Below are positions 42,536-55,500 of a stretch of 64,000 bases of DNA, in pieces. Below the pieces are notes generated by a model. The model searched no databases. It was not told where the DNA came from and saw nothing but the letters and a program-made list of their open reading frames with translations. The DNA is from Lithodes maja (lineage: Eukaryota > Arthropoda > Malacostraca > Decapoda > Lithodidae), in assembly GCA_037953745.1 (NCBI GenBank), contig JBAKBP010001419.1:62001-126000 (forward strand). Direction: 5' to 3'. Both the position numbers and the translations under genes were made by a program. Within the stretch, counting starts at the first letter, position 1. Every line of letters starts with the position of its first letter.

Positions 42536-42616
42536 ATTTGTATTCTTATTATTACTATTATTATTATTATTATTATTATTAGTAATAGTAGTAGTAGTAG
42601 TAGTAATAGTATTGCA
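42536..42616. repeat. ATT / AGT trinucleotide microsatellite
   Basis: An imperfect (TTA)n run passes into (TAG)n between 42536 and 42610. A CA/CT compound microsatellite follows at 42680-42745. Confidence 0.85.
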
Positions 42617-42693
42617 GGAACATAACATTATATAATATATACAAAATATATACATGAACTTATTAAGAAGTATGTACAACACACACATACACA

Positions 42694-42746
<53 letters not shown>

Positions 42747-42954
42747 ACACACACGCGATAATCTCATAGAAACAGACATAATATTTTATCATATTATGAA
42801 ACATAACATTCAGATTACACATTCGTATTTGTTCATAAGACTCACTAGCATATCAAAAGTTATGTTTAGTATCCTCAAACGTTTCTATAAATGTAAATTA
42901 TCTATGGGGGTGGGAGATATCTTGCCCTCCTCCCTCATATTTAAGGGAGCCCAC

Positions 42955-43326
42955 CTCGCTTGTTTTCTCTTTCTCTCCCTCTCTCTTTGGCTTGTATCCA
43001 TTCGGCCCCATTCAGCCTACTGTTTTAAGATGTTTACCCCCATCCAGGTGTCAATATTTTCCTGGCGAGCGGTAGCGAGCCAGCATATACAGTATATATT
43101 TTTGTCTTGACAGCAAGCTAACTTTGTACATTTTTTGATAGAAAAATTTCTCCGGCAAAGCCGGATTTCTCCATAAAATGCTGGCTCGCTATCGCTCGCC
43201 TGGAAAAAATGTACACCTAGATAAACGTCTTAAAACAGTTCTCTGAATGGGGCCGAATGGATACAAGCCAGGGAAAGAGAGAAAAGGAGAGAAAAAAAAA
43301 AAAAAAAAAAAAACGGTGACCCCCCC
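42955..43326. mobile_element. TTAA-flanked palindromic MITE, family M1 copy A
   Basis: TTAA at 42951-42954 and 43327-43330. One end begins GGGAGCCCACCTCGC; the other, read inward, begins GGGGGGTCACCG. The interior is a long imperfect palindrome: GGCTTGTATCCATTCGGCCC is mirrored by GGGCCGAATGGATACAAGCC. GCGAGCGGTAGCGAGCC and GGCTCGCTATCGCTCGCC flank the centre. No coding capacity. The TTAA duplication suggests mobilisation by a piggyBac-type transposase. Confidence 0.82.
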
Positions 43327-43330
43327 TTAA

Positions 43331-43714
43331 GAGGAACCGGTATTCGGCCGGGGCATTTTTCTACTGAATAATTCATAAATTTATCTCGAAGGGGGATCCT
43401 GGGATATTTTATGAAGCTTGATGGAGGTCTAGGGAGGAAGTTGAAAGCACACATTTATCTCAAAGGGGAGTCCTGTAATATTTGTTTAAGCTTGATGGAG
43501 GTCTAGGCAGGAAGCTATCTATAATAAGTAATAATTTATTTAGTAATTAAACAAAATATGCCCTTTAATGCCTAAGGACACATTAGATACTGTGAAGTGT
43601 TCGATTATGATCCAATAGCAGTTGGTTGAGTACAAAGATATGGACAATTTGACTTCTGCATTGGAAGTTACTGCATTCTTTGAAAACCACAGATATAGTT
43701 ACCCAAGACATGTT
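43331..43714. other. Decayed repeat debris
   Basis: It contains two copies of a TTTATCTC(G/A)AAGGGG(G/A)ATCCTG(G/T) element (about 43380 and 43457) that also appears at 41100. No gene. Confidence 0.4.
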
Positions 43715-43862
43715 TCACGATCCGCATGTCCGGGGTTTTTGACTAACGTATACCTTGAATTTGGCTCTCTTTCATTCTTTCAACTTTGGGGGGCACTTGT
43801 TACAGGCAGTATTGCGTTTTGTCTCGTTCATGCACATTCAAAACAAAACAAAAACACTAAGG
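43715..43862 (+). pseudogene. 3' end fragment of the jockey-like LINE
   Basis: Resembles the terminal codons and 3' UTR of copy 1 (CACTTTCAACT-like, GGGGGCACTTG, TTTTGTCTC) and ends in an AAAC-rich tail. It is short and diverged. Confidence 0.6.
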
Positions 43863-43979
43863 CCCTTATGTAGACTGCCCTGTGCTTGATTTTGATGTCA
43901 ACAGTAATTGATAGATGTTAGAAGTTATGTGTATTTTGACTTCTGCATATGAAATCAACATATTCTTGGATAACCACCA

Positions 43980-44770
43980 ATCTAACTTCTCAGTGCCTAA
44001 CCCTATTTGGTCTAAGGGGGATATTTTTGGACCTCCCCTGTTTTGCTCCATTAGTTTGGAGATTTTAAGACATTTCATCCCATGCAGGTGTCGAGTTTCT
44101 TCTAGGCGAGCGATGGCGAGCCTGTAATTAACTTGGAAGAATCGGCCTTCGGTCGAGATAGTTTTCTATCGAACAATGTACAAATTTAGCTTGAAGGAGG
44201 TCTGACTGGGCATTTTTTTTTTTCAATTTGGAGAAAGTCTGGGGAAGCGTTTTTGTTAGCCTAGGGGACAAACTAAAATACATTACTCAAAAATGGCAAA
44301 AGCAAACAAAATCCTCAATAATAGTTTAACAAAATATCATAGTAACCCACACGACGTGGGACCAGATACTGCCTAAGGACCCTCCGGAGATTTTTCACCT
44401 GCTGTGTTTCTGACTACTACATTTGAAACCAACACGTTCTTGAAAATCACTAATCAAAGCAAGTTATTATGATTATTATTGAACAAATTGCCTGCTTTTG
44501 GTATTTTCGAGCAAGGTATTTTAGTGTTTTTCCCTAGGCTAACACAAACGCCTTCCCAGACTTCCTTCAAACTACAAAATGCCCAATCACACCTACTTTA
44601 AGTTAAAATTGTACAATTTTTTATGGAACAATATAGCGGTCGAAGCCCAATTTCGTTTAAGCCACAGGTTTGCTATCGCTCGCTCAGATATAATCAACAC
44701 CTGAATAGGGTGAAGCTTCTTATTGTCACCAAGTTATGGGGATGAAATGTCTAAAAAATCGCCAAGATAC
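43980..44770. repeat. Decayed palindromic repeats, family M4
   Basis: The arms face each other: TAGCCTAGGGGACAAACTAA (about 44259) mirrors a GTTTTTCCCTAGGCTAACA-type sequence (about 44528). Each arm carries a CTCGCTATCGCTCGC-type box, here as GGCGAGCGATGGCGAGCC (about 44104) and GCTATCGCTCGCTCAG (about 44672). Non-coding. Confidence 0.55.
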
Positions 44771-44881
44771 TTTTCAACCTTGTTGCGTTCGCTCAGACTT
44801 CAATGATATAGTCATGTTTTCGAACTTTTGTATTGCAAACCAAGGCATTCTTTGAAACCCTCAAATCAAGATCCTCAATGA

Positions 44882-45121
44882 CTAAGGAACTTCCGGAGAC
44901 TTTTCAGTCGTGCTGTGTTCGGTCTTGATGTCAATTTTGTAGGCTTGGTTATCGTAGGACGCATTGGATGGTGCCCGCGCTGGGGTGGGACCTCCGAAGT
45001 AGGCGGTGATCTCCTGCAGGGTCTTCCCTTTGGTCTCCGGGATAACCATGATGACAAAGACGAGGTTCAACACGCAGAATCCGGCGAAGAACCAGTAGAC
45101 GCCATAAGGGCCAATTGCATC
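44882..45121 (-). CDS. Tret1: Tret1 exon 10 (terminal)
   Basis: Residues 426-504 and the stop, acceptor TCCCTCTTCAG. Encodes TM12, VIPETKGKTLQEITAYFGG and a hydrophilic C-terminal tail. The 3' UTR end is not resolved; no strong AATAAA was found close downstream. Confidence 0.95.
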   Translation of the reverse strand, partial: DAIGPYGVYWFFAGFCVLNLVFVIMVIPETKGKTLQEITAYFGGPTPARAPSNASYDNQAYKIDIKTEHSTTEKSPEVP

Positions 45122-45998
45122 CTGAAGAGGGAAGGAGACATAAAATCAAAACCAATCAAATATGTTTATACAGCCTTTAAGTGTAAGTTATCAATTTTAT
45201 ACATTATATCAACAAATACATGTGGCACTCCAAGGACACTCACACTCACTTATACATGTAAGACGTCCGACTGATCCTTATGAGAGAAACTCTTAATGGC
45301 ATCTTGCTTTTAACCTAGATTTATTTACATTTTTTACAACTTAACCCTTACTGTACCAGCGGCGTACGACGTACGTCAGTAATAATAGGTCCTTGTATCG
45401 AGCGGTACCTGGCACTATGACATGTAAATACTGCTTTGAGACCTTGGCAACACATCTCAGAGTGTATCTAAGATCCCACAGGCGAGCTGGCTCAGTACTC
45501 GTCCATCTTTCAGTGTGAGAGAATGCTCTCTCGACTTTGAAGCCATTTTGGCCACAATGCTTGGTACTGGAGGTTACATTTATAGTAAAGCCCTCTGGTA
45601 CAGTAGGGGTTAATACATGGTTAATTGATAATGAAAATTAAATAATTTATTTTGTGTAACATTTAGCATAATATAAAGACAAAGATTGCTCACCTGAAGG
45701 CTGAAGTGGCTAAATTGTATATATAGAGGAAGACTGATTACCTGAAGTGGCTAAAGTATATTATGAAGAGAACGACTGCTCACCAGCAGTGGCTGAAATG
45801 TATATAAAGAGACAGACTGTTCACCTGAAGTAGCAGAAGTATAATATAAAGAAATAGACTGCTTACCTGAAGTGGCACAAAGAGGAGGGTGACGATGAAG
45901 GCGGAGCCCCAGTTGGTCATGGTGGAGATCCCACTGGCCGCGTCACGAACATTAGGGGTGAACAGCTCGCCTGGGGAACAGTCCGAGGTTATACTTCT

Positions 45999-46078
<80 letters not shown>

Positions 46079-49000
46079 GTGCAAGTTGTCACGCAATCTT
46101 GTAAACGAAGATTATTTCAAATTCATAGAATTTATCTTAAGAAACTGTAATGTTTTTTTATTGATGGTATTTTTTTATGGTAGCTTTTGCACATAAATGT
46201 AGGTAAGGCATTGATATTTAGTGAATAACTGTAACTTAACCTTTAAATGGCGGACCTATGGCCAGGCGAAGATATTTTGATACATTCCTGACGAAAATTG
46301 TCATTATCCGATAAATATCATTATTACTTATTCATATGCGCCTATTTTACGTTTAATATGAAGATATAAACGTGTAACAGCAGTAAAACAAGTGGGAATA
46401 GTATTTGGGGGTGAAAAAGACTATGTATTGCCGACCGGTTCATTCATTAGAGGAGAGCCAGCGCGGCACACACCCTCCCTCTCCTACTTATCGATTGACA
46501 CTGATGTCTTGCTAGTGAAGTCTCTCTCTTGCCACGATCTCTATATGCCTCCTCTTCAACCTTGAAACTGGGTGGGGGATATTGGGGCGGAAGATAAACC
46601 GATAGACAAGGGAATAAGAGGAAAAATAGGTGATAATTGAAGGGGAGGGGAAGGGGGTGGTTTGGACACATGTGGAGGAGTGATAGAAGGTATGGAAGGG
46701 AATTATCTCACTTAATCACATATTCCTTTGTTTTGAGTACCACTGGGGTCTTTTAAAAGTATTTTTTTAGGCCTTGGATCTTACGAGTCCCGTCGCCTTT
46801 GCCCAGTAAATTCTCTTACGAGTCTTGTTGCCGTTCCCAGGTTAACTATTGTATCACAGTATTGATTTTGTGATTAGTCAAGTAGACCCATATGCCACAT
46901 GGCCAAAACATTGACATTCTGCACCCAAATGTAACTTTTTTTTCTTTTCTTTTTTCTATGTGGGTGAGGGAGACAAAATGCAAAGCTGCCTGTGACGAGT
47001 GCCTCCCCCAGAGTTGAAAGAGTGACAGGGCCAAAATCAAGGAATGTTCGAGCCAAAATGTCTGGACACACAGAGTTTGAAGCAGTTTAAGTCATAGGAT
47101 GAGGGAAAGATGGGTTCAGGGAGAGAGTTCCAGAGCTCAGCGATTAAATAGAAGAAAGAATGGGAGTATCGTTTTCTCGCATGAATTGGAGAGTTGAACT
47201 ATTGCACCACAAACAATTACTGTATCTAAATGTATAATTGTCTGCCCGCATCCTCTCTGTGGGGCGGTAAGTATAGGATATTAACCCTTAACTGGCGGCG
47301 CGCAACATATGTCGAATGAAATAAATCTGGCCTAAGTGGCGGCGCGCGACATCTGTTGAGCGCCATTTTCAGCATGTAATGATGCTGAGAGAGAGAGCTG
47401 AGCGGTGGGACGAGCGTAGCAACCTTATGACCGCTCCCCACGACCATCGTGGACATACTGAACTGTATTCTACTTTCCCCCCTCCTTTCTCACTCGCTAC
47501 ACAGGGAATTATGTAAGGAAATTACCTTATTTCAGGGTTTTTGCACTCGTGTTGAACGATCGTTGCAAGAGAACCAGTGGTCGTACAAGGATGGTTCGGG
47601 TGTCATTGGAAAGCTCTGTTTACGCCCTTTCAGGGATAGATATTTGTTTTACGCTTTGGGTCTTATTTAGGCATGAAAATGATCACGTAAACAACCCTAT
47701 TTAGGGTAAAAAAAAAACGCTGTGCGGTACGGTCAAATTTGTTTTCTTTTTTTCTATATTCCAACTTACTTCCTCTCGGGCATAGGCTGAGAGCCTTAAC
47801 ATTCACCGCTTTACAATGAACAGTGAAGCCCGTGAGGTCTTGTTCCAGTCTAGGGAGTGAGACATGTGAAGCACGTAGAGTACAACGAGCACCTGCCATC
47901 TTGCCTTCACATGAGGCACGGTGCTCACTCATGGCCCAAAACGACCCCATCTCTGAAGCCACCTCGTTCCCTTGCTTCACTGTCTCACCCCCTACACTCG
48001 GACTCTCACACTTACACACACACAACGCCACCTGTTGAGCAGATAACTCACCAGGCATTGCACCCCTATAGCATATTTTGAATATGGGAATATTCATACA
48101 GTGCTATTTAATCAGGGAACAATGAGGGTATTTTATTGACATTTCGGTGGGCTTGTGGTAATGCACTGATACTAGGTACAGCACAAATTCCATCCCAATA
48201 ATATCTTCCCATTGATATATCGGGATTTGAACCCGGGACCTTTGGATTACCAGGCCAGTGGCAAGACCACTCCACCACACCTCCCCTTAGACCGGCTAGC
48301 CCGCCAATAAGGTGTTAAGGCAAGTCTCTCTCTCTCTCTCTCTCTCCTTCTCTCTGTCTCTGTCTCTTAAGGGGGGTCACCGGATTTTGTTTATCTTTCT
48401 CCTTTTCTCTCTCTCCCTGGCTTGTATCCATTCGGCCCCATTCAGCCAACTCTTTTAAGACGTTTATCCCCATCCAGGTGTCGATTTATCGCTCGCCAGC
48501 ATTGTATGGAGAAATCCGGCTTTGCCGGAGAAATTTTTCTATCGAAAAATGTACAAATTTAGCTTGCTGTCAAAACAAAAATATATACTGTATATGCTGG
48601 CTCGCTACCGCTCGCCAGGAAAATATTGACACCTGGATGGGGATAAACGTCTTAAAATAGTAGGCTGTGAATGGGGCCGAATGGATACAAGCCAAAGAGA
48701 GAGGGAGAGAAAGAGAAAACAAGCAAGGTGGGCTCCCTTAAGGAAATCCCCCCAAACTGTACGTACCCATCATGATCCACGGAATAGGACCGTAGCCCAG
48801 TGAGAAGGAAGCGATGAATAGGATGAGTGAGGTGAGTGGTAGCCAACCCAGAGTTTCCGCCGCCTTGTCCTCGTCCAAGTCTTTCTCCAGGAAGAACACA
48901 TCAAGGGCCACTGTTAATGGTAGAAATAAATAAAAAATAAATAAATAAATACATACTGTAAATAAATAAATATATACATGAAAGATACTACTACTAATAA

Positions 49001-49084
49001 TAGTATATTCTATTTTATATTCTATTTTATTCTATATACTCAGGCCCAATCCCCACTTTTCCAATTGTTTTATTATTTATATAT

Positions 49085-49143
<59 letters not shown>

Positions 49144-49470
49144 TTTTTGGGGGGGGGGGGGGCCGACTCAAGACAGAGACTAATAATAATAATAATAATA
49201 ATAATAATAGTAATAATGCAAGGTAAACATAAATATTAGAAGAATATTAATATACCCAATACACCCAAGGCCACTGGTAAGGGTAGAAAAACAACTTTAA
49301 TCAATAAAAATACATAATGATAAAATAATAATATATTTGTTTAAATAGTATTGAGGATTTTGCTTGCTTTGCCATTTAGACCAATGCATTTAGTTTGTCG
49401 CCTAGGCTAACAAGAACGCTTTCCCAGACATTCGTTCAACTAAAAAATGCCCACTCAATATATATAAATT

Positions 49471-49521
<51 letters not shown>

Positions 49522-52500
49522 ATATTTCGGCCGAAAGCCGAGATTTTCAATGTTACAGGCTCGCTATCGCTCGCCCAGAGAAAAAGCTACACCTAAATGG
49601 GGTGAAGCATCGTATTGTTACTAAAGTAATGGGACAAAACGTCTTAAATCTCTTTAAGCTAGTGGAGTGAATCAGGGGAGGCCTATGAAAACCTCTCTCC
49701 GACAAAATACTGTATGGTTAAAATCACAGTTAGCTAAATTTACGATTTTGCCCGAAAACAGCCTAAATACGTGTTTTTGAGCTATCGTCTCCGGGCGCCA
49801 CATTGTTTCTAATTCTCGACTGCCACTCAGTATAATATAAAGATACCCTACTGTATACTCTGCTTCTTTTCAACTGACCCTTAATTACAAATTTTCCATC
49901 AAGATTTTTTCAGATATTTTTTAAGATGATTGTCGTGAAATATGGTGCTAATTAAATAAACTTGCTCTTAATATGATGCAGAGACATAGTGGTATCATAT
50001 TTTTCCATTAAGTATCGATAAATTAGCTGCTAAGGGATTCAATTTACCGTCAGATGAAATGAAACCGAGTATAGTTTGGACTTACCCAGCGAGATGATCA
50101 TAGCCGCAGAGAGAGTATTTGGGGTCGCAGTATTACTCTATGTTCTGGTTATCATTAGACGATTTATGCAATATAGTAATGCTCTATAGAAATCAAAGGG
50201 GGTAAAAACTATCCCAATTAACTCTTAAGAATGAAAAGGGTAAAAATTATCTCCATTGACTATCTAGGATTCAAAGGGGTAAAAACTGTCTCAATTAACT
50301 CTCAAGGAATCAAAAGGGTAAAAACTATCTAAATTAACTATCCAAGAATCAAAGGGGTAAAAAATAACTCAATTAACTCTAGGATTCAAAGGGGTAAAAG
50401 CTATCTAAATTAACTATCTAGGAATCAAAGGGGTAAAAAATATCTAAATTAACTCTCTAGGAATCAAATGGGAAACAACTTTCTCAATTAACTCTCTAAA
50501 TTGAAATATGTCGTTTAATTATATCCAGAATAGACTGTCAAAATGCGTCATAATCCTCAAGGGGTTAACTTAAGGGGGTAGTGCTTGTGTTTTGGTCAAT
50601 CTATTTATGTAATAACTTATTTTTTAGTTTCCTCGCTAGACCTCCATCAAGCTTAATAAAACACACCCTGGACCTCCTTTCAAGATTAATTTGTAAATTT
50701 TTCGGTAGACAAATTTCCCGGCCGAAGGCCGGTTCTTCCTAATATTACAACCTCGCTATCGCTCGCCAGGAAAAAAATGCCACCCAAGTGACACAAAATC
50801 TTAATATTGACAAAGAAATGGGGCGCAACATCAAAAATCGCCAAACTAATGGAACGAACGTCTTAAATTTTCAATATTAAACGGGCTAAACATGACGACG
50901 AAGGGAGTCCAGAAATGCGACCAACCCTCCCCTCAAGGTGTCATTTTGGACTGACCGAGTGAGATGATCATAGCCGTAGATGAAAGAGTTAAGAGCAGCT
51001 TCCTTCCCAGCCGATCCACGAGCACGGCAGCCACCACCGTCGCTATCACCTGAACAACAACCAAACATAGAGAAATTAGAATATAACAACACATATAGCA
51101 GTAGAATATTATGGAGATCCTGTGGTAAGGGAAAGCAGCAGCCATCTTTCCCTTTGAACACCATTTGGGTTCCTCCTTTCATCGCTAGACCTCCATGAAG
51201 CTTAACCTTTAAAGTGCGAAGCTATGGTATTTGAAACGTCCCGCCAGGCGAAGGTATATTGGTTCATTCCTGACGAAAATAGTCATAATTGCCATATATA
51301 TCCTAATTATTTAGCCATATGTGCCTATTTTACTTTTAATATGAACCATGTATGAACATATGAACATTGAAAAGCAATAGAATACGTGGTAACAGCAATT
51401 GGCTGGTTAAAATTTTATATTTTTGCCCCGCGGTCGTAATCTGACCCAGACCGGCAAGAGAGCCACACCCTCCCTCTCTTGAGTCTCGCATGGTACTGAG
51501 ACTCAAGGGGAGGTCCGAGACTGGCTTAGAGGGTTGGAAATACACTCCCCCATCCTCCCTCCTCTCTCCCAGCCGTCCTCGCACGAAAATACTCGATAAA
51601 TATCAGGAATAATAGGGAAAATACCGGATAATTTAGGAGGGGGGACAAGGGAGGGCAATGGGGGGGGGGGGAGACATATGGAGGAGTGATAGGAGGTATG
51701 GAGGGGAATGATCTCACTTAATCACATATTGCTTTGTTTTGAGTGCCAGTGGAGTGGTTTGATAGGCAGAAATGTGGGCTAAGACTAAAATATATATCTT
51801 AGACTGAATCATTCCAAGTTTTATTATTGATTTACCTGCACAGCTCCCACAATAATGGCGTTCACGTCTTCGTCCATGGTGGTGTTGGCTCCCTGGAAGT
51901 AGAAATAGGGTACTTCAATTTTACTTTTTTTTCAAATAGTAATAAACTATTGCATTGCATAATACGGTACCAGTTTAAGAATTGTAAGAGTTTTAAATTT
52001 TTCCAATCCACTGTATTATTAACAATATCTCTTTCCTCGACGGCATACTTGCTTGAGAATTTTTAGTAATTTTCTCAACTCTCAACTTTTTTTTAAATTA
52101 ACTCTTTGAGGATCATGACGCATTTTGATAGTTTATTCTTGCTATCATTAGACGATTTTATTCATGTTAGGGTGAATTTGTGGGGGCTAAGGAGTTAATT
52201 GAGATAGTATAAACCCCTTTGATTCCTAGATATCCTTCCTAGATTACATGAAATCATCTAATGATAACCAAAATATAATGTAACAATGTGTCTTGGATCC
52301 TCAAGGGGTAGATAATTCTGAGGTATAGCCTGTAAACCTTTAAGAATGACCGACTGAATAACAAGTAAACTACTTTGTTGGGCCCTATTGTTGTTGTCTC
52401 AGTCTATCTTTTGCATAAATTCATCTAGTGGCATGCTAGTGAGAAGGGGTCCAGAAAAAAACAAATGCCTCCCCTTAACAAGCTAAGTGAATGAAACACT

Positions 52501-55500
52501 AGTACTCAATCTGAAGATATCGTTACTTAACCCTTAACTCACGGCGACCGTCATATGACGGGAGATATATTATTATGTTTTTTTACACCAACCAACTTCA
52601 CATCTAAACTCAATTAATGAAATCAACAAATACATGTGGCACTCCGAGGACTCGAACCCAGGATACTCACATCGAAATTCCGCACACTATGCATTACGCT
52701 ATCAAGGCAGTTATAACGGGAGAGAGGAAATAGGCCACCCGTCATATGACGGATGCAATTTTGAGGCTATTATGAGCGCTGAGAGAGAGGCCAGGCGGGT
52801 GCATAGGGGGGCTCCAACCGCTCGCCATAGCGTGCGGGCAGACACTGAGGCCCGAGATACGGCTGGCTCACTCATGTGCAATGTCTCGCACAGCAAAAAC
52901 AGCCAAAATTGCCCCTATTTTACCGATTTTGTCCTTCAGTTGTACGATCTTTGCAAGATAACCAGATGTCGTACAGGGATCATTCAGGTGTCATTGTAAA
53001 GCTCTATCATATTCTATTTTATTCTATATACTCAGGCCCAATCCCCACTTTTCCAATTGTTTTATTAATTTTATATATACATATATATATATATATATAT
53101 ACGGATACATAATTATATTACGCTTTGGCTCTTGCTTATGCATGAAAAGAGCATGGAATGAGGGTAATTTTCGGCAATTATGCCCGTCTGGCACTACGGT
53201 GATGTAAACAAGAGAGCCCACAATAATTGAGTTAAGGTTGAAAAGGACGGCGTGACTCCACTGAACTGCTGGAAGGACATTAGACCCACACAGATATTAA
53301 GGAGCTTCAAGATGATCTCTATGAAGCATAAGAAAACACCCCTTGATCCCCATCCGAGATAAATTTGTAAGACCGATTCCTACTAATTACAGCCTCACTA
53401 TCGCTTGGCAGGAAAATAATGACACCTAAATGGCACGAAAGGTCTTGGTATTGACAAAAAAATGGGGCAAAAGGTCTTAAAACCGCCAAACTAATGGGGC
53501 AAACATCTTAAAATCTCATAACTAATATGGTTAAGCATGAGGGAGAAGGGGGTCTAAACGGATGAAACACAGGCACTCACACTGAAGATATCGTTAAGGT
53601 TGAAGAGGACGGCGTTGACCCCACTAAGCTGCTGGAAGAACATGAGGCCCACACAGATCATAAGGGGCTTCATGATGTAAGGGGCGGTGAGGTCCTTCAA
53701 CGAGACTTTGCTCTTGGCCGCCTCCTCTTGAATCTGACGCAGGGCATCCAACTCTTGTTCAACGTTGTAGTGCTTTCCTGGGGCGTGGAGAAAGCGAGTG
53801 GTAGCGAGACAGCATATATATATTTTTGTTTTAACAGCAAGCTAAATTTGTACATTTTTCGATAGAAAAATGTCTCCGGCAAAGCCGGATTTCTCCATAC
53901 AATGCTGGCTCGCTATCGCTCGCCAGGAAGAAATCGACACCTGGATTCATTATAGGTAGGCCAGAAATTGTGACCACTAACCTCTGTAACTCAAAAACGA
54001 GAGTATTTGAGCTAATATTTTCACCAACTTCGAAGAGTCGGCCAGGGAATAGGTGTGGACATTTGCAGCCCATTTCCTTTAGCCCCTTTTGAGTTACAGA
54101 TGATGGAGGTCCCGATTTCCGGCCTACCTATACTGAATGGACTATGTAACGTTATGCACCAAGTCCTCACAGAAAATATGAATAATCAGTCGAGCATTGT
54201 TAGTCATTCATCTGTCTGTCGTATCATGCTTAAACATCTGGACTGATATACTGTTCCAGCAAAATTAGTGGACATTTGTATGGGAAACATTTACCCATGA
54301 CTTTTAGATCTATTTCATGAGATGAATGATTAATCCAAATTATCAAATAGAATGATTAATCCAAATTATCCCACACAGATGATACAGGGCTTCATAATGC
54401 GGATTTCTTTCCACACTGACTTCAAAGAGAGGAGCCATGGATATTAGCACTGTGGCAAAGCACAGTCTAACGTATGCCTCCACACCTTACCTCTAAAATG
54501 TTGGAGCACTGCCCTCGCCTCTTCCACTTTGCCCTTGGTCAGCAGGTATGCGGGGGACTCCTTAGCCAAGAAGAAGCACAGGACGGCGAAGACAAGAACG
54601 GGGATGGTACATACGCCGGCCAGTCCTCGCCAGGATGTCATGAAGGCACCCACCACATAGGAAAACAATATCCCAGACACCACCATCAGCTGAAAGGCCG
54701 AACCTGCAAGGAAAATTATATTTGGAAAGGCTCATTAATCCTCATGTGGTAGATCCCTTTGAAGCTTCTCTTGAGGTAGACTAATATATCTATGTATGAT
54801 CTGTGCCCCATGAATATTCTTTCCTCTCACTTAAACATTAGGCTACCATGGTGCGGTGGGAGTATGAACATGATTAGATTAATATCCAGTATTCGACAAT
54901 GGATAATAAGTCGTAGGCATGTGCATAAACCTTTAACTGTCTTGGTGGTGTAATGGTTAAGGTGTCAACAATCTGTGTGTAATAACCCGGGTTCGAATCC
55001 TGGTGGATCGCACATGTGCTTTCATTAATTTCATAGGAGGTGTTTGGTGTTGTGGTGAAGTTAATAAAAAATAGATATACTGATATATGTTTGTGTTTAT
55101 GTTTTTCTATGCTCAAACTCTACCTATACATAGGCTTACATTCTTTGATTCTATTGCTCAACACAACAAAGTCAGGAGTTCTTATTCGTAATGGCGAGTG
55201 AAACAATGAGACAGTTGAACGCTTCAACCGGCTTGTTCGTAGTCGTATACCTTCATAAACGTATGGCGCCTGGTTATCTTCTCATGGTCCATTGTAGGCT
55301 AACTCCGACACCTCAAAGTCACATCGCTACTGTCTCGTCTCATCTCACGATCTCTGACAACTCTCTTTCACGCCACCTATTGATCTTCTCACTCACTAAA
55401 AAAAAAAGTTAAAAGTTAAAGGAAGCTAATTTTAGAGCTAACCACCCACCTTACCTAACATTCCTCTAATATCGGCGGAAGCAATCTCTCCGATGTAGCC

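Larger units (their letters stand above)
52440..53320 (-). pseudogene. Ghost of Tret1 exon 5, split by a TTAA transposon
   Basis: The plus strand 52488-52526 (GAATGAAACAC ... ACTGAAGATATCG-like) and 53232-53312 (GGTTGAAAAGGACGGCGTGA ...) together parallel real exon 5 and its donor-side intron (53545-53660). The minus strand includes ICVGLM(S)FQQ(F)SGV. One-base deletions break the frame. The donor GTGAGT is TTGAGT here, so splicing is lost. The split falls at the exon's native GTTAAGG, where a TTAA element inserted. Confidence 0.8.

Noticed and set aside
48978..49226. Short plus-strand frame of 82 codons in Tret1 intron 7
   Set aside because: It is made of translated (TA)n, poly-T, poly-G and (AAT)n simple sequence.
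50195..50500. CRISPR-like array
   Set aside because: The ~45-bp units are directly tandem and degenerate, with no unique spacers, in a eukaryotic intron. The other tandem arrays here also lack spacers.
52440..54437. Functional mutually exclusive exons 5 in Tret1
   Set aside because: One copy has lost its donor and frame and is split by a transposon; the other has a stop and no splice sites.
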